Shown here: positions 18,909-28,360 of the stretch, piece after piece
Position numbering within the stretch: the stretch's first letter is position 1
Layout of the letters: each line of letters begins with the position of its first letter
NCBI GenBank assembly: GCA_033439265.1
Contig: JAVTVX010000002.1
Coordinates: 8,654,174-8,718,173 of the forward strand
Source: Dillenia suffruticosa
Taxonomy: Eukaryota > Streptophyta > Magnoliopsida > Dilleniales > Dilleniaceae
Length of the DNA: 64,000 nucleotides
Reading direction: 5' to 3'
The notes under the pieces: model-generated
Databases searched by the model: none
Seen by the model: only the letters and a program-made list of their open reading frames with translations
Told to the model about the DNA's origin: nothing
Translations under genes and position numbers: made by a program

Positions 18909-20699
18909 TGTAACACCAATATCTCAGTGTACTCATAATTGTACTCCCCTTCATTTTATGGATGATATTACTCATGAGTATACAAGGAGATAGAATGTGA
19001 TAAAGATTGGAAATGAGTTTGGCATGTAATTTGGAGATATATATGTATATATGGTGAGTTATGTATAGGGAGTTCCAGGGAGAATCTTAAATTGACAATG
19101 TAGATTTTTATTTACCAACGTTTATGGTGAAGCTATAAGGTATATTTATAATTGAGCAATTGAAGTTGCCGGTTTGGTGATACAAAGGGGACATCCTATG
19201 TACACATTAGAAGCCTACCTATGATGTCCTAAATTTTGGTTCTAGATGAAGGATTTATTTAAAATATAATTTAACATAGTGGTTTCCAATTTTATTTATA
19301 TATATTATGTGTTATATTATAGTAACATGATTGGTGACCGAGTAAGGAGTGTACAATTCTTACACTTCGTGGTATATTTCGGGGAGTGACATACCCTCCC
19401 GTATAAGTGAGTGAGACTTTGACGCTATGTTCTTGATCGAGCAAAAATACATGTTTTGTAGCTTTTCAAAATGATATATTTTATGACATGTGTGAAAACA
19501 TGTAATTTGGTCTATGTTTTATAAATATTTCTCTTTGTGATCATTGGAGTGTCTCAAATAATTGTTTTAAATGATATGCGTCCATGAATTGTGTTGAAAT
19601 GATATCGTACCACTCTTTGAAAACTTGATATAATTTATATACTTCAATTGCATCGGCACACTGATTTGAAATGGTTTAATTGAAATGTGTAGGCCGGATG
19701 CCTACTTATGATGTGATGATGTGATGATATCCTTGGTAGACTATCATAGCCACAAAGATTGTTTGTAGAGGCACCTATTGTGTTTAGATACACTTCTGTA
19801 GGAGGTATCCCTAAACTCATATGTATAGTTACGGCCGGTTGAACCAAATCGGGGGGGACATATGCGACGCCACTGTCTAACACCGGACGAGATTTTATAC
19901 ATGATTGATTATGTATGTACGCGTAGACACGGGCTAGCCCTTGGTGAGGCTCGTGGCTAACATTTGGGTATAGAGTTAATGTTTTTATATTTGCATGTAA
20001 ACCCCAATGTACCTGTCATCAGTCGCAGTAGACCATTGCCAGGGATATTTTATTGGCAAACTCTAAATGATTTTCAAAATGTAAATGGATGCATATGTTG
20101 ATATTATGATGTATGATACATAATCACTTGATTTATAGAAATGTCATGCTCAATTTATAATATCATCATATTTTTAAAAAATGTTCTTTGACACTCCGTG
20201 CTCACACATTCTATTGACAACATAATGTCGATCCTCTCACTCACTAAGTATTTTTCTTAATACTTACCCCTTATTTTGTATGATGACAGACTTGGCAGGG
20301 AGATGTGTCGAGAGATTTTCGACACACTTGTGACATATATTTTGGAGACGTCGAGTTTTAGGTATGGTACCAACCATTCTTCCATGATGAAAGTTGATGT
20401 ATACTTGAGGTTCATAGAATGACAATGTACATTTTATGTAATGACTGTAATTATGTTATGAAAAATGTAAGTTGAAACTCTCGAAATTGTTGTATCTTAA
20501 TTCATTGAAATACATTGAGGCAAAGAGTTGTATTTTAAATTTCTTGTTACTTGGGAAATTATATATTTTAGGAAAAACAGATTTTAAACAAGTGAAAATG
20601 CTAGCCTTGCGTTACCTCAGTGTGTGTGTCGTGTGATGGACAGCATACGGGGTAACCAGCGGCTGTTCATAGCCTTTGATTGGGAGTCGGGACGTGACA
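18909..20699 (+). mobile_element. Solo LTR Q of a chromovirus-type gypsy element
   Basis: This 1791-bp sequence runs from TGTAACACCAATATC to GGGACGTGACA with a perfect 5-bp duplication. It contains the shared LTR module at 19730-20070 (TAGGAGGTATCCC, GCCGGTTGAACC, ACCATTGCCAGGGATATTTT). It contains no internal coding sequence, so it is the product of LTR-LTR recombination. It lacks about 2 kb of the upstream half found in solo LTRs S and P. Confidence 0.92.
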
Positions 20700-20704
20700 G
20701 CTTC
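20700..20704. repeat. Target-site duplication GCTTC (right, solo LTR Q)
   Basis: It is identical to 18904-18908 and directly follows the CA end. Confidence 0.93.
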
Positions 20705-22348
20705 ATCAGCGACGGATTGCCTATTTCTCACTAGGGCTCAATCACTTTGCATGGTATGGAAGTCATACTAAAATAATAGATATTTCATTTATCTTAATCA
20801 TTACATATTATAGAAAGTCTTTTATATAGGATAAAGTAGCACAATTTCTATACTAGAGAGGTTAACCATCACGAAGCTATCCCTATCCATTAATCTTTCT
20901 CAGTCTTTGTTCCTGCAGGATCTAAAATAATTTTTAGTGTGAGTTCAATAGGCTAGTAAGGACTGTGTGTGCATGTGTAGAAAAATTCAATATAAAAATT
21001 ATATGGTAACGGTTTTATTGAAAAATCTCTTTTTTTTTAGAAATCTTTATATGTAGCAACAACATGCATATTTGAATAATAATAGTAATACAATCAGTAC
21101 AAGAGCAGTTTACTTTCATCTTATCTCTCCACAAGAATAGTCTCCTTATCCCTTCCAGGAGGTCCAATTCCAGAAAATACTAACAGTCTCCCCACATTAT
21201 GTGGGCAAACCTCCTATTCACAATAATAGGGTACTATGGCATGTGTTTTGATGTTCGACAAAGTTCTTACTTGCTCGATCTATCTCCACACCAATCACAT
21301 ACATTGATGTAACAGTAGAAAATCATGGTAACAGTAGTAAATTATGGTAGCATTAGAAAATCATGGTAACAGTAATAAATCATGGTAGTAATTCATGAAA
21401 TCAGTGGTTAATTATGATAATTATAGAAAATAATGGTGGTATTGCATAATATAGATATGAAACATAGAGAACTTCTTACCTTAAAGAGTTGTCTTTAACC
21501 AAGAAGCTTATTTTGCCTACTCTTTTTCTCTTATAGCACTTTTCTCTCTTTCTCTTTTCTTTTTCTTTCTTTCTCTCTCTCTCTTTCTTTTCTCTCTTTC
21601 TCTCTTCCTTTCTCCCTCCTAGCCGAATTTGATAGCTTTGAATTGAAGGGGATGGGGTATTTATAGGTAAAGGTAGGTAATGGAGAGTTGCTAAGTGTTA
21701 GGACACTTGTTCATCACCTAATGTCTTTATTCTTGATGCCAACCACTTGTCCTTCCATGTGTTAACTATAGAAAGCACATATCTTTATTACAAGACATTT
21801 GTCCTCCAAGTGGTGTAGTTTATTGATGAACAAGTGTCATGGTCGATGTTGTCTCTTTTTTGGTTGGTGGTTGCATGTTTATTACATATTGGATCTGGTT
21901 GAGTGGTCTGGTCACCTTATTTCCATTTAATGTCATTTATTCATTTACTTAAGAATTACACGTAAATAAGAAAATTCCCTCATTTGGATTCAATAAAAAT
22001 AGTTTCAGAACGTAATTCCTTAAGAATAAAAAGTCAACTCTCCTTTACAAGAACAAAACTTGAAACCGCTAACTTTGTTGGCTCTTATTTGGAGGGCTAA
22101 TAGTTTAGGAAAATAGGTTTTCCCTTATTTGATATATAAGGAACAATTACTGAGATTTTTTCTCTTTGTTTTCTAAATATTTCAGAAACTTCATTTTTAG
22201 GGTACTTAGTTTCCAGCAAATTAGTCAAATCTAGATTTTTAACATTCTAAGTGTTTGATTTCATATCCAATTCCTACATTTTAGATAACATGCTCATTTT
22301 ATCATTAATAATAAGTTGTTTCTTACAACTAAATTGGGGCATGTGACA

Positions 22349-22582
22349 GGAAAAGTCCCGATAATTATATCTCTTGTATCAAATATGTGAAAAACTATTT
22401 TTTTTAAGATTTTTTTTAAGCCATTAACCCTCCAAATAAAATCAATCAAAGTTAGCCGTTTCGAATTTTGTTCTTGGAAGGAAGAGTTAACTTTTTATTC
22501 TTAAAAAATTAGCTCATGAAATTATTTTTATTCAATTCAAATTGGGGTATTTCCTTATTTACGTTTAATTCCTAAATAAATA
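22349..22582 (+). repeat. Inverted B-type LTR fragment
   Basis: This resembles the reverse complement of 21945-22160 (GTTAGCCGTTTCGAATTTTG, then AAGAGTTAACTTTTTATTC). It therefore lies head to head with the right LTR of element B. It is cut on the right by the end of Copia C at 22583. Either B inserted into an older related LTR, or an inversion occurred. Confidence 0.75.
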
Positions 22583-24622
22583 TGTTATTCAACTAAAGGG
22601 GAGAGGTGAATAGTTGAATATGAGCTTTTTTGACTTTTTGAGACTTTTAAAAACAAAATGACAGTAAGTAAAAATTTAATAAAAGAAAACACAAGAAATT
22701 TTTATAGTGATTTCACCAAACTCAGTGTACGTCCACTTCCAAATCCCCCTGGATATTCACTAATTGCTTAGATTACAAACATGATTACAGCTTTAAGTTC
22801 AACGTTATACAGTATTTCATCTGAACACTTCAATTCAATCTTATTTAGATTGAATTTGACTTTTTTAGACTTAAGGCAATGGCACTTACTCTTTCGTTTT
22901 TGACACTCGTATTAGTCAATGAAATAAATGTCAAGAATTGAGATTTGCTTTTTTCAGATTTGACAGTGTGAGAATTAACAGAGACACTTAAAGTAGTTTG
23001 GAAATTTCAAAGTGCACAGTAGAGTTTTTATAGTGTATTCAATAGTGCTTTTTTTAATTCTCATAACCTGACCCTCTCTATTTATGCACCTCAATATTTA
23101 TTGAAGTATTGAATAGATCCGTTGAGGGTTGGTGGTGGTTATTGCATTCAAACGTTGGACATTTAAGCTCCGCCATTAAAGCTCTGCAACTGTTCCTTCG
23201 TTCGCACTGTCTCTCCATTCCTTTTTCTAGCGCCTCTTTTAAATAAGTCAATCAGAATATACTTATGTTGCATTTGAATATTAGCTTTGATAGAAAAGAA
23301 AACATTTCAAAAATCTAAAAAATAAGGAGTCTATTAGGTTTAAATTTGTTTCACAGATTTGATTTCTAACATTTGTAGGTCGACAATATTAATGAGGACA
23401 TTGACCCAAATTCAAACATTTCATAGTATATTTTTGTTCAAACAGCTCAACAAGGTGCTATCTTAGGTCAACATGAAACTGTGCAAAATACAATAGGTGA
23501 ACACATGTTTTTGAATTGGTTGATGTGTACATGTATGTCGACAAGTTTTCAGCCAGGTCAATGTGTGATGTTTCAGATTTAATGAAGGTTAGGTCGACAA
23601 GTCATTTTAATACATTGACATGTTCCTATTCTGGTAGAGAATTGGTTGATGTGTGCTAGTTAATTGGTCATTGTGTATATGTTATGTTGACAAGTCAGAA
23701 GCAGGTTGATGTGTGTTTTAATGAGTAAACAAATATCAGGTCGACAAGTATTATAGCATACATCGACAAGTTCATGTGCAAATGAAATTGGTGGACCTGA
23801 ATAGATTAATTGGTCGATATGTTTCTACAGGTCGTCAAGTGTTTTGATGGGTCGATGTGTATATTTCAAGAAGAACAATAGACAGGTCGACATATACATT
23901 TTCATGGGTTGATGTGTCACTATTCATTTACGAAATTGGTAGACCTGATGTGATGAATTGGTTGATGTGTTTATGCTAGGTTGACAAGTATAGTGATGGG
24001 TTGATGTGTGTATTTCAGAGTCAAGGACTAACAGGTTGATGTGCCAACCACTTAGGTTGATGTGTTCCTGTTTAGAAATTAAATTGGTCGACATGGTGTT
24101 TGAAATTGGTCCGCATAATGCTATTCAAGTTGATGTGTTGCAAATTGGGTTGTTGTGCTTTTAGAAAATAGGTTGATGTGCATATCATGTAGGTTGATAT
24201 CTTACTATTCATAGATGAAATTGGTTGATATGTTGGAATAAATTGGTTGATGTGTCACTGTTCCTATAGTTTTATGTCGACAAGATTTGTGCTCATGTCG
24301 ATATGTTGGAATGTCTAATCTATAAGACATTCATTGTTCAGGTCGATGTGTGCTTGTGTGAGTCGAAATATTCAGATACTTGTTTCTATAGAAATCATTT
24401 ATCTCAGGTCGACAAGAACAACAAACGGATCGATGTGTATGTGTGAATATCATGAATTAGTCGATACAATACTTGCAATTGATGGACCTGCTATGCAGGT
24501 TGATGTGTTTACTAACCAGGTCGACATGAACTGCAGATTTTTGAATTTTCTAACTATTTTTCTTATTTTCTTGAACTATTTTTCTTTTAATTTATCATCA
24601 TCAAAACTCTACTAGATCAACA
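22583..24622 (-). repeat. Copia C 3' LTR (2040 bp)
   Basis: The plus-strand ends are TGTTATTCAACTAAAGG and CTAGATCAACA. The minus-strand polypurine tract abuts position 24622. The region near 22700-22800 contains the CAGTGTACGTCCACTTCC and GGATATTCACTAATTGC segments typical of this Copia lineage's LTRs. A motif array fills 23378-24540. Confidence 0.85.
23378..24540 (-). repeat. Dense degenerate array of GGTCGACAAGT / GGTTGATGTGT motifs
   Basis: Several dozen copies of an approximately 10-bp word (GGTCGACAAG, GGTTGATGTG, GGTCGATGTG, GGTGGACCTG) are spaced about 20-45 bp apart over 1.16 kb, with variable spacers. The spacing is irregular, so it is not a simple tandem repeat. The same word recurs in the 3' spacer of this element at 26790-27110. 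It could be a reservoir of protein-binding sites or relic sequence from repeat growth; function is unknown. Confidence 0.85.
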
Positions 24623-24637
24623 TTCTACCCCTTTTTG
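24623..24637 (-). other. Copia C polypurine tract
   Basis: The minus strand reads AAAAAGGGGTAGAA directly upstream of the LTR start TGTTGATC. Confidence 0.85.
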
Positions 24638-24749
24638 ATAATGACAAAACTTATAGTGTTCAATTTATACCACTTAGTCAATTTAAATCCTAGTTTCTAG
24701 GCATTTGTATTTAAGTGCTCTTCATTTTAACATATCAGCATATTTCATA

Positions 24750-25180
24750 CATACTCAAAACATTTTAGCACACATACCAGCATATCAGCATACTTAGCAT
24801 TAGCACATTACATATTCAGATAGCACTCATGCCCTTGTCTAACTTAATATGCGGACACCACACATTGAGCATTCACATTTCATCACTCTCAGCACATACA
24901 TGCGTACTTAGTACATAAGTTCAGCACATATACTTAGCTATTTCAATCAGCATACACACTTAGTTCGGCACACATACATGCACACTCAATACATACTTAG
25001 CTCAACATTCAGCACATACAATAGTGTACAACACATACCACACATGAACACACATTTAACATAGCATACAGCACATACAACAGTGCACATTAGCATACAA
25101 CAACACAACACATAGCACACAACAATGCACATTAGCATACAATAGCACAACACATAGCACACATGAACACATATTTATTT
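24750..25180. repeat. AGCACATAC / TGCACATTAGCATACAA short repeats in Copia C 3' spacer
   Basis: The sequence is dominated by variants of CAGCACATACA and CACATAGCACACA. At its right end two near-identical units of about 43 bp (TGCACATTAGCATACAA...CACAACACATAGCACAC) stand in tandem around 25086-25170. It is non-coding. Confidence 0.8.
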
Positions 25181-25929
25181 CTCCTCCTTTTTGTCATCAA
25201 CAAAGGCATACATTTTCTATTTGTACTCCATGTTTGTCTTAATAGATACTTCAGATTCAACAGCCCATTCAAAGTCAGCATGCACTTTCTAATAATATAC
25301 AATGTTCAGTAATAGCAGCATACACATTCAATTCATATTCCATGTTTCACATTTTATGTATTCATCACAAAAGGCTCATGCCTTAGTCTATTTATAGAAG
25401 GGAAAGAACTATAAAATGAAATAAACATTAAGCATAACTAGAAAAGAACACAACCATAGTTTAAAAGGCTAGAAAACAGGGTCAGATAACCGAAAAATAA
25501 ACTCCTAGCTAGATTGACTTTGATGGTTTGGGATCCTTCTTTGGCTTCCCCTTCTCCTTCATCAATGCATCCAACTTTTCTTGCACATTGTAAAGGTCCA
25601 TCCTGGTAAAGCAACTCATTTGACCAATTATGGTTTGTCTTCTATCTATATGTTCCAACTTGTCCCAAATTATTTGAAGGGTAATTGGTTGAATGCTGGA
25701 TGATTCTCCTTCATCAGTCCTTCTTTCTTTCCTTGGAACGTTTTTAGTCTCCTCACCAGCCTCAGCCTTAATCTCCTCAGCCTATCTCTTGCTTGTTCCT
25801 TCTTCTTTTCTCACCCATTCTCCCTTACAGTTGTTCATCTATCTAGCCCTTAACATTGAGGATGCATTGATTGAATTCTTGTCACTTAATTCAACAATTG
25901 AATCCTTCTCCAACTCTACTCTACTCTAT
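25181..25929 (-). other. Copia C 3' spacer, no clear gene
   Basis: This contains TTTTTGTCATCAACAAAGG near 25188, a phrase usual in this part of SIRE-type elements. It also holds lysine/serine-rich remnants of the tail of the third ORF on the minus strand (25500-25900). No intact frame is present. Confidence 0.55.
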
Positions 25930-26680
25930 TCTTAGACAAAATATCAGTTATCATACTAGCATACGGCAACAAAGAGCTCTCAGATCTATGTGTAGAAATC
26001 ATAAAGTAGGGAACAACATAATGCAAACCAGGGTACTTTCCACTTATAATGCAGGCCATTAACAAAAAATCTTCCTTTGAAATCATAGTGTAGTTTCCTC
26101 CTCTAGGTCTTAATATGCTAAATACAATCAGATGCAGTATTCTCTCATGAAAACCAAGTTCGGTGGCACTAGTGTCACTACAGTCAGATTCTCATCATCG
26201 TAGACAACCTTAGCAAATTCCTTTCCATTTACAAAGGTCTTGAATGCACAAGATACATGTGATCATCTAGAGTAATCCTCATCTCTTCTATAGGTTCTTC
26301 ACAAATAACATATAGATTGTTGTAGAATAGTTTGACTTTTTTCTTATGAATGTATTTGTTGGGGTTCAAGAGAGAAGTATGGCATACCTCAATCAAATGT
26401 TTTTAATATTTGAAATTAACTCTTTGCAAAAATTCCCTATTGATCAATCGTCCGTGGTTCACCTTTTTTTTTTGAAAATACCTTATCGTATAGTTTACTA
26501 TGCTCTATCGACTGAAACTCAAAGGTACTAAACTGAGAGAATGGTCGCGGTGGAGGGGATGGTAGTTTTGTGGGTTGCGCAGAGGAGGAGGTGCCCTTTC
26601 CCATGGTTTGGTAGGTCGTTTTGAGGATTCAGTAGGTTTCTTGATGGCCATGTTTATCTTAAGAGCCATCGAGGTTAGAT
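25930..26680 (-). pseudogene. Copia C third ORF (plant transposon protein / env-like region)
   Basis: Read on the minus strand in pieces: MALKINMAIKKPTESSKRPT at the start, FSTFEFQSIEHSKLYDKVF, a VKLFYNNLYV-like segment, EEMRITLDDHMYLV, and then ILRPRGGNYTMISKEDFLLM and LPYASMITDIL. The order matches the protein found downstream of pol in SIRE/Maximus-type elements and in other plant elements (often called putative plant transposon protein, sometimes env-like). It has the same orientation as pol. Its biochemical role is not established. Stops and frame breaks make it a pseudogene. Confidence 0.65.
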
Positions 26681-26789
26681 TCTTGTGAAGATTTGGTAGA
26701 TTAGGGTTTTGATTTAGGAATTAGGGTTACGAATGTTGGAGCTTAGGGTTTCGGAAGAGATAGGGAAAGTTTGAAATTTTAGGATTAGG

Positions 26790-27110
26790 GTTAGATAGGT
26801 CAATGTGCCGACTATTCGTATTCTATTGGTTATATCACAAGACGACACAATTAAGTACACATCGACTAGTTTTGGTGGTTTCTACATAATCGGGTCGGCA
26901 CAATAATAAAGGTATCGACCTGCCTTCTTATAGCTACTTAGGACGACATCATTAAAATCGAGTCGATGTGTCATATTCTGAGTTTTATTCTAAGTATTGG
27001 TTTGAGATTAGGTCGACGGGGTGTTTAATTCTAACATTCACTAAGTTGACATGCCTCTGTATACATTCAATTTGTTGACATATTTTGATAAATTGGTCGA
27101 CCTGAAGACT
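26790..27110 (-). repeat. Second GGTCGAC/GGTCAATGTG motif array, Copia C spacer
   Basis: Around ten copies of the motif seen at 23378-24540 (TAGGTCAATGTG, GGGTCGGCAC, GTCGATGTGTC, TAGGTCGACGGG, TTGGTCGACCTG) lie between the third ORF and the RNase H end. This is outside the LTR, so the motif is not an LTR-only feature. Confidence 0.75.
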
Positions 27111-27119
27111 ATAACTCAG

Positions 27120-27538
27120 AAAAGTAATCCTCTATTTTTCGTTCCATCTTCTCTATTTCTTTATTTCTATCATTCCCAATTCCCTTCTTAATTCACAAAA
27201 TTTATTTTTATCTAAAGGTTTGGTGAGAATATCAGCAATTTATCTTTGAGTATCAATGTACTCAAGAGCAATCTCAGTCTTCAGAACATGGTCTCGTATG
27301 AAATGATGCCTCACTTCTATATGTTTGGTTCATGAGTGATATACTCGGTTCTTTGTGAGATTTATTGCACCGGAGTTATTACATTTGATTGGAATGCAAT
27401 CAAAATTTAACCCATAGTCTTTCATATGATTTTTGATCCATAGGATTTATGCTGTGTATTGTCCAGCTGAAACATATTTAGTTTCTGTCACTGACAATAC
27501 TACACTACTTTGTTTTTTGGAAGACTATGATATCAACA
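27120..27538 (-). pseudogene. Copia C RNase H, C-terminal part
   Basis: The minus strand reads SVTETKYVSAGQYTA, CNNSGAINLTKN, HIEVRHHFIRDHV and ADILTKPLDK, the second half of Copia RNase H. It is interrupted at 27538 by solo LTR S and the first half resumes at 31742. One stop replaces the Trp before SSKKQ. Confidence 0.85.
27534..27538. repeat. Target-site duplication CAACA (left, solo LTR S)
   Basis: CAACA precedes the TG of the LTR and recurs at 31737-31741. Joining the two sides restores the RNase H reading CQIFGIM-LISxSSKKQ. Confidence 0.88.
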
Positions 27539-28189
27539 TGTAACATCGACATTTGGTGTATTGTATATTGTATTTTTTATTATCCATATATGATATATTT
27601 TCATTTTTATATAGAGAAAAGTCTCTTAGAATTTTTTTCGATTTGTAATGCTTTTAAAAATTTTTAGCGAAATTGCTGAGAGCAAAAAATTTTTTTCCCT
27701 CCGTGCCATTTTAAAATCTACGCGTGCAATTTCGACCCCAATAAAATTACACGTGCTAAATTAACTTAAAAAGTTAAGGAAACTTGAATTCGGGTAATTC
27801 TCAATCATTGCGAAGAAACGCCCGATACTTAATTGCCGAGATAAAAATTTGTCCTCACCGAGCCAAATTTAATTCTACCCATGCAAAACCGCTAAAATTT
27901 TTCCAGGAAGCCTAAATTAGGCTAAATTAACATTTTATCAAGTTAAAATACAATTTCAGAAAATTTTGACAAAAATGCAAAGCAAAAAACAAAATCGTTC
28001 TAAAAAGCCTAATGCGTTTAAGGGCGATTTGGAAGGTCAAATGACTTCATCTATGTGTGAGATCAACTCTATTGGATTTAGTATGAAAAACTGAACCAAA
28101 TGGGTAAATTTGAATTTCTCAGATTTCGGGTCGAATATTGACCCCGCCGCGTATTACACGAAAATCGAGATATAAATTTTTATACATGT

Positions 28190-28347
28190 GAGAGGCTACC
28201 CCCCTCGGGCGGGTACCTTCACTCAAGGTATTGTCTCTGTTGGCCGACCATTCGACCCTTCGCATCCCTGCAGGGCCTTGGCATCGAACCCGCAACCTAC
28301 TCCTTTACACCCCCTCAGGAGGTCGCCTCTCACCAATTGAGCTGCAG
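28190..28347 (-). ncRNA. Possible tRNA-derived SINE inside solo LTR S
   Basis: The minus strand has a good polymerase III A box (AGCTCAATTGGTGAGAGG, 28325-28342) and B box (GGTTCGATGCC, 28280-28290) at about tRNA spacing. A GC-rich body follows, down to GAGGGGGGTAGCC near 28197. The region's base composition differs sharply from the AT-rich LTR around it. No target-site duplication or poly(A)/T tail is obvious, and the outer borders are uncertain. A decayed tRNA-like promoter within the LTR is the alternative. Confidence 0.5.
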
Positions 28348-28360
28348 ATCAATTGGTGAG
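28329..28360. repeat. Perfect 12-bp inverted repeat over the A box
   Basis: CTCACCAATTGA (28329-28340) and TCAATTGGTGAG (28349-28360) are separated by 8 bp. One arm is the A box of the SINE-like sequence, so the box is present in both orientations. Confidence 0.9.

Larger units (their letters stand above)
18873..22348 (-). repeat. Element B LTR (right), split by solo LTR Q
   Basis: It starts TGTCACGCCCC and ends GGGGCATGTGACA. Without the inserted 1796 bp (solo LTR Q plus one duplication) it is about 1680 bp and matches 14206-15943. It is the 5' LTR of element B in minus orientation. Confidence 0.9.

Noticed and set aside
23378-24540. CRISPR-like repeat-spacer array
   Set aside because: Repeat words are short and degenerate, spacers vary in length, and the context is a plant Copia LTR. 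No cas genes are present.
25693-25935. 80-aa plus-strand ORF with a hydrophobic N-terminus (possible signal peptide)
   Set aside because: It lies antisense to the decayed third ORF of Copia C. Leu/Ser-rich by composition, with no supporting context.
28262-28347. Functional tRNA gene
   Set aside because: A and B boxes are present, but the cloverleaf acceptor and anticodon stems cannot be paired by eye and no terminator T-run follows in the right place. Reported only as SINE-like.
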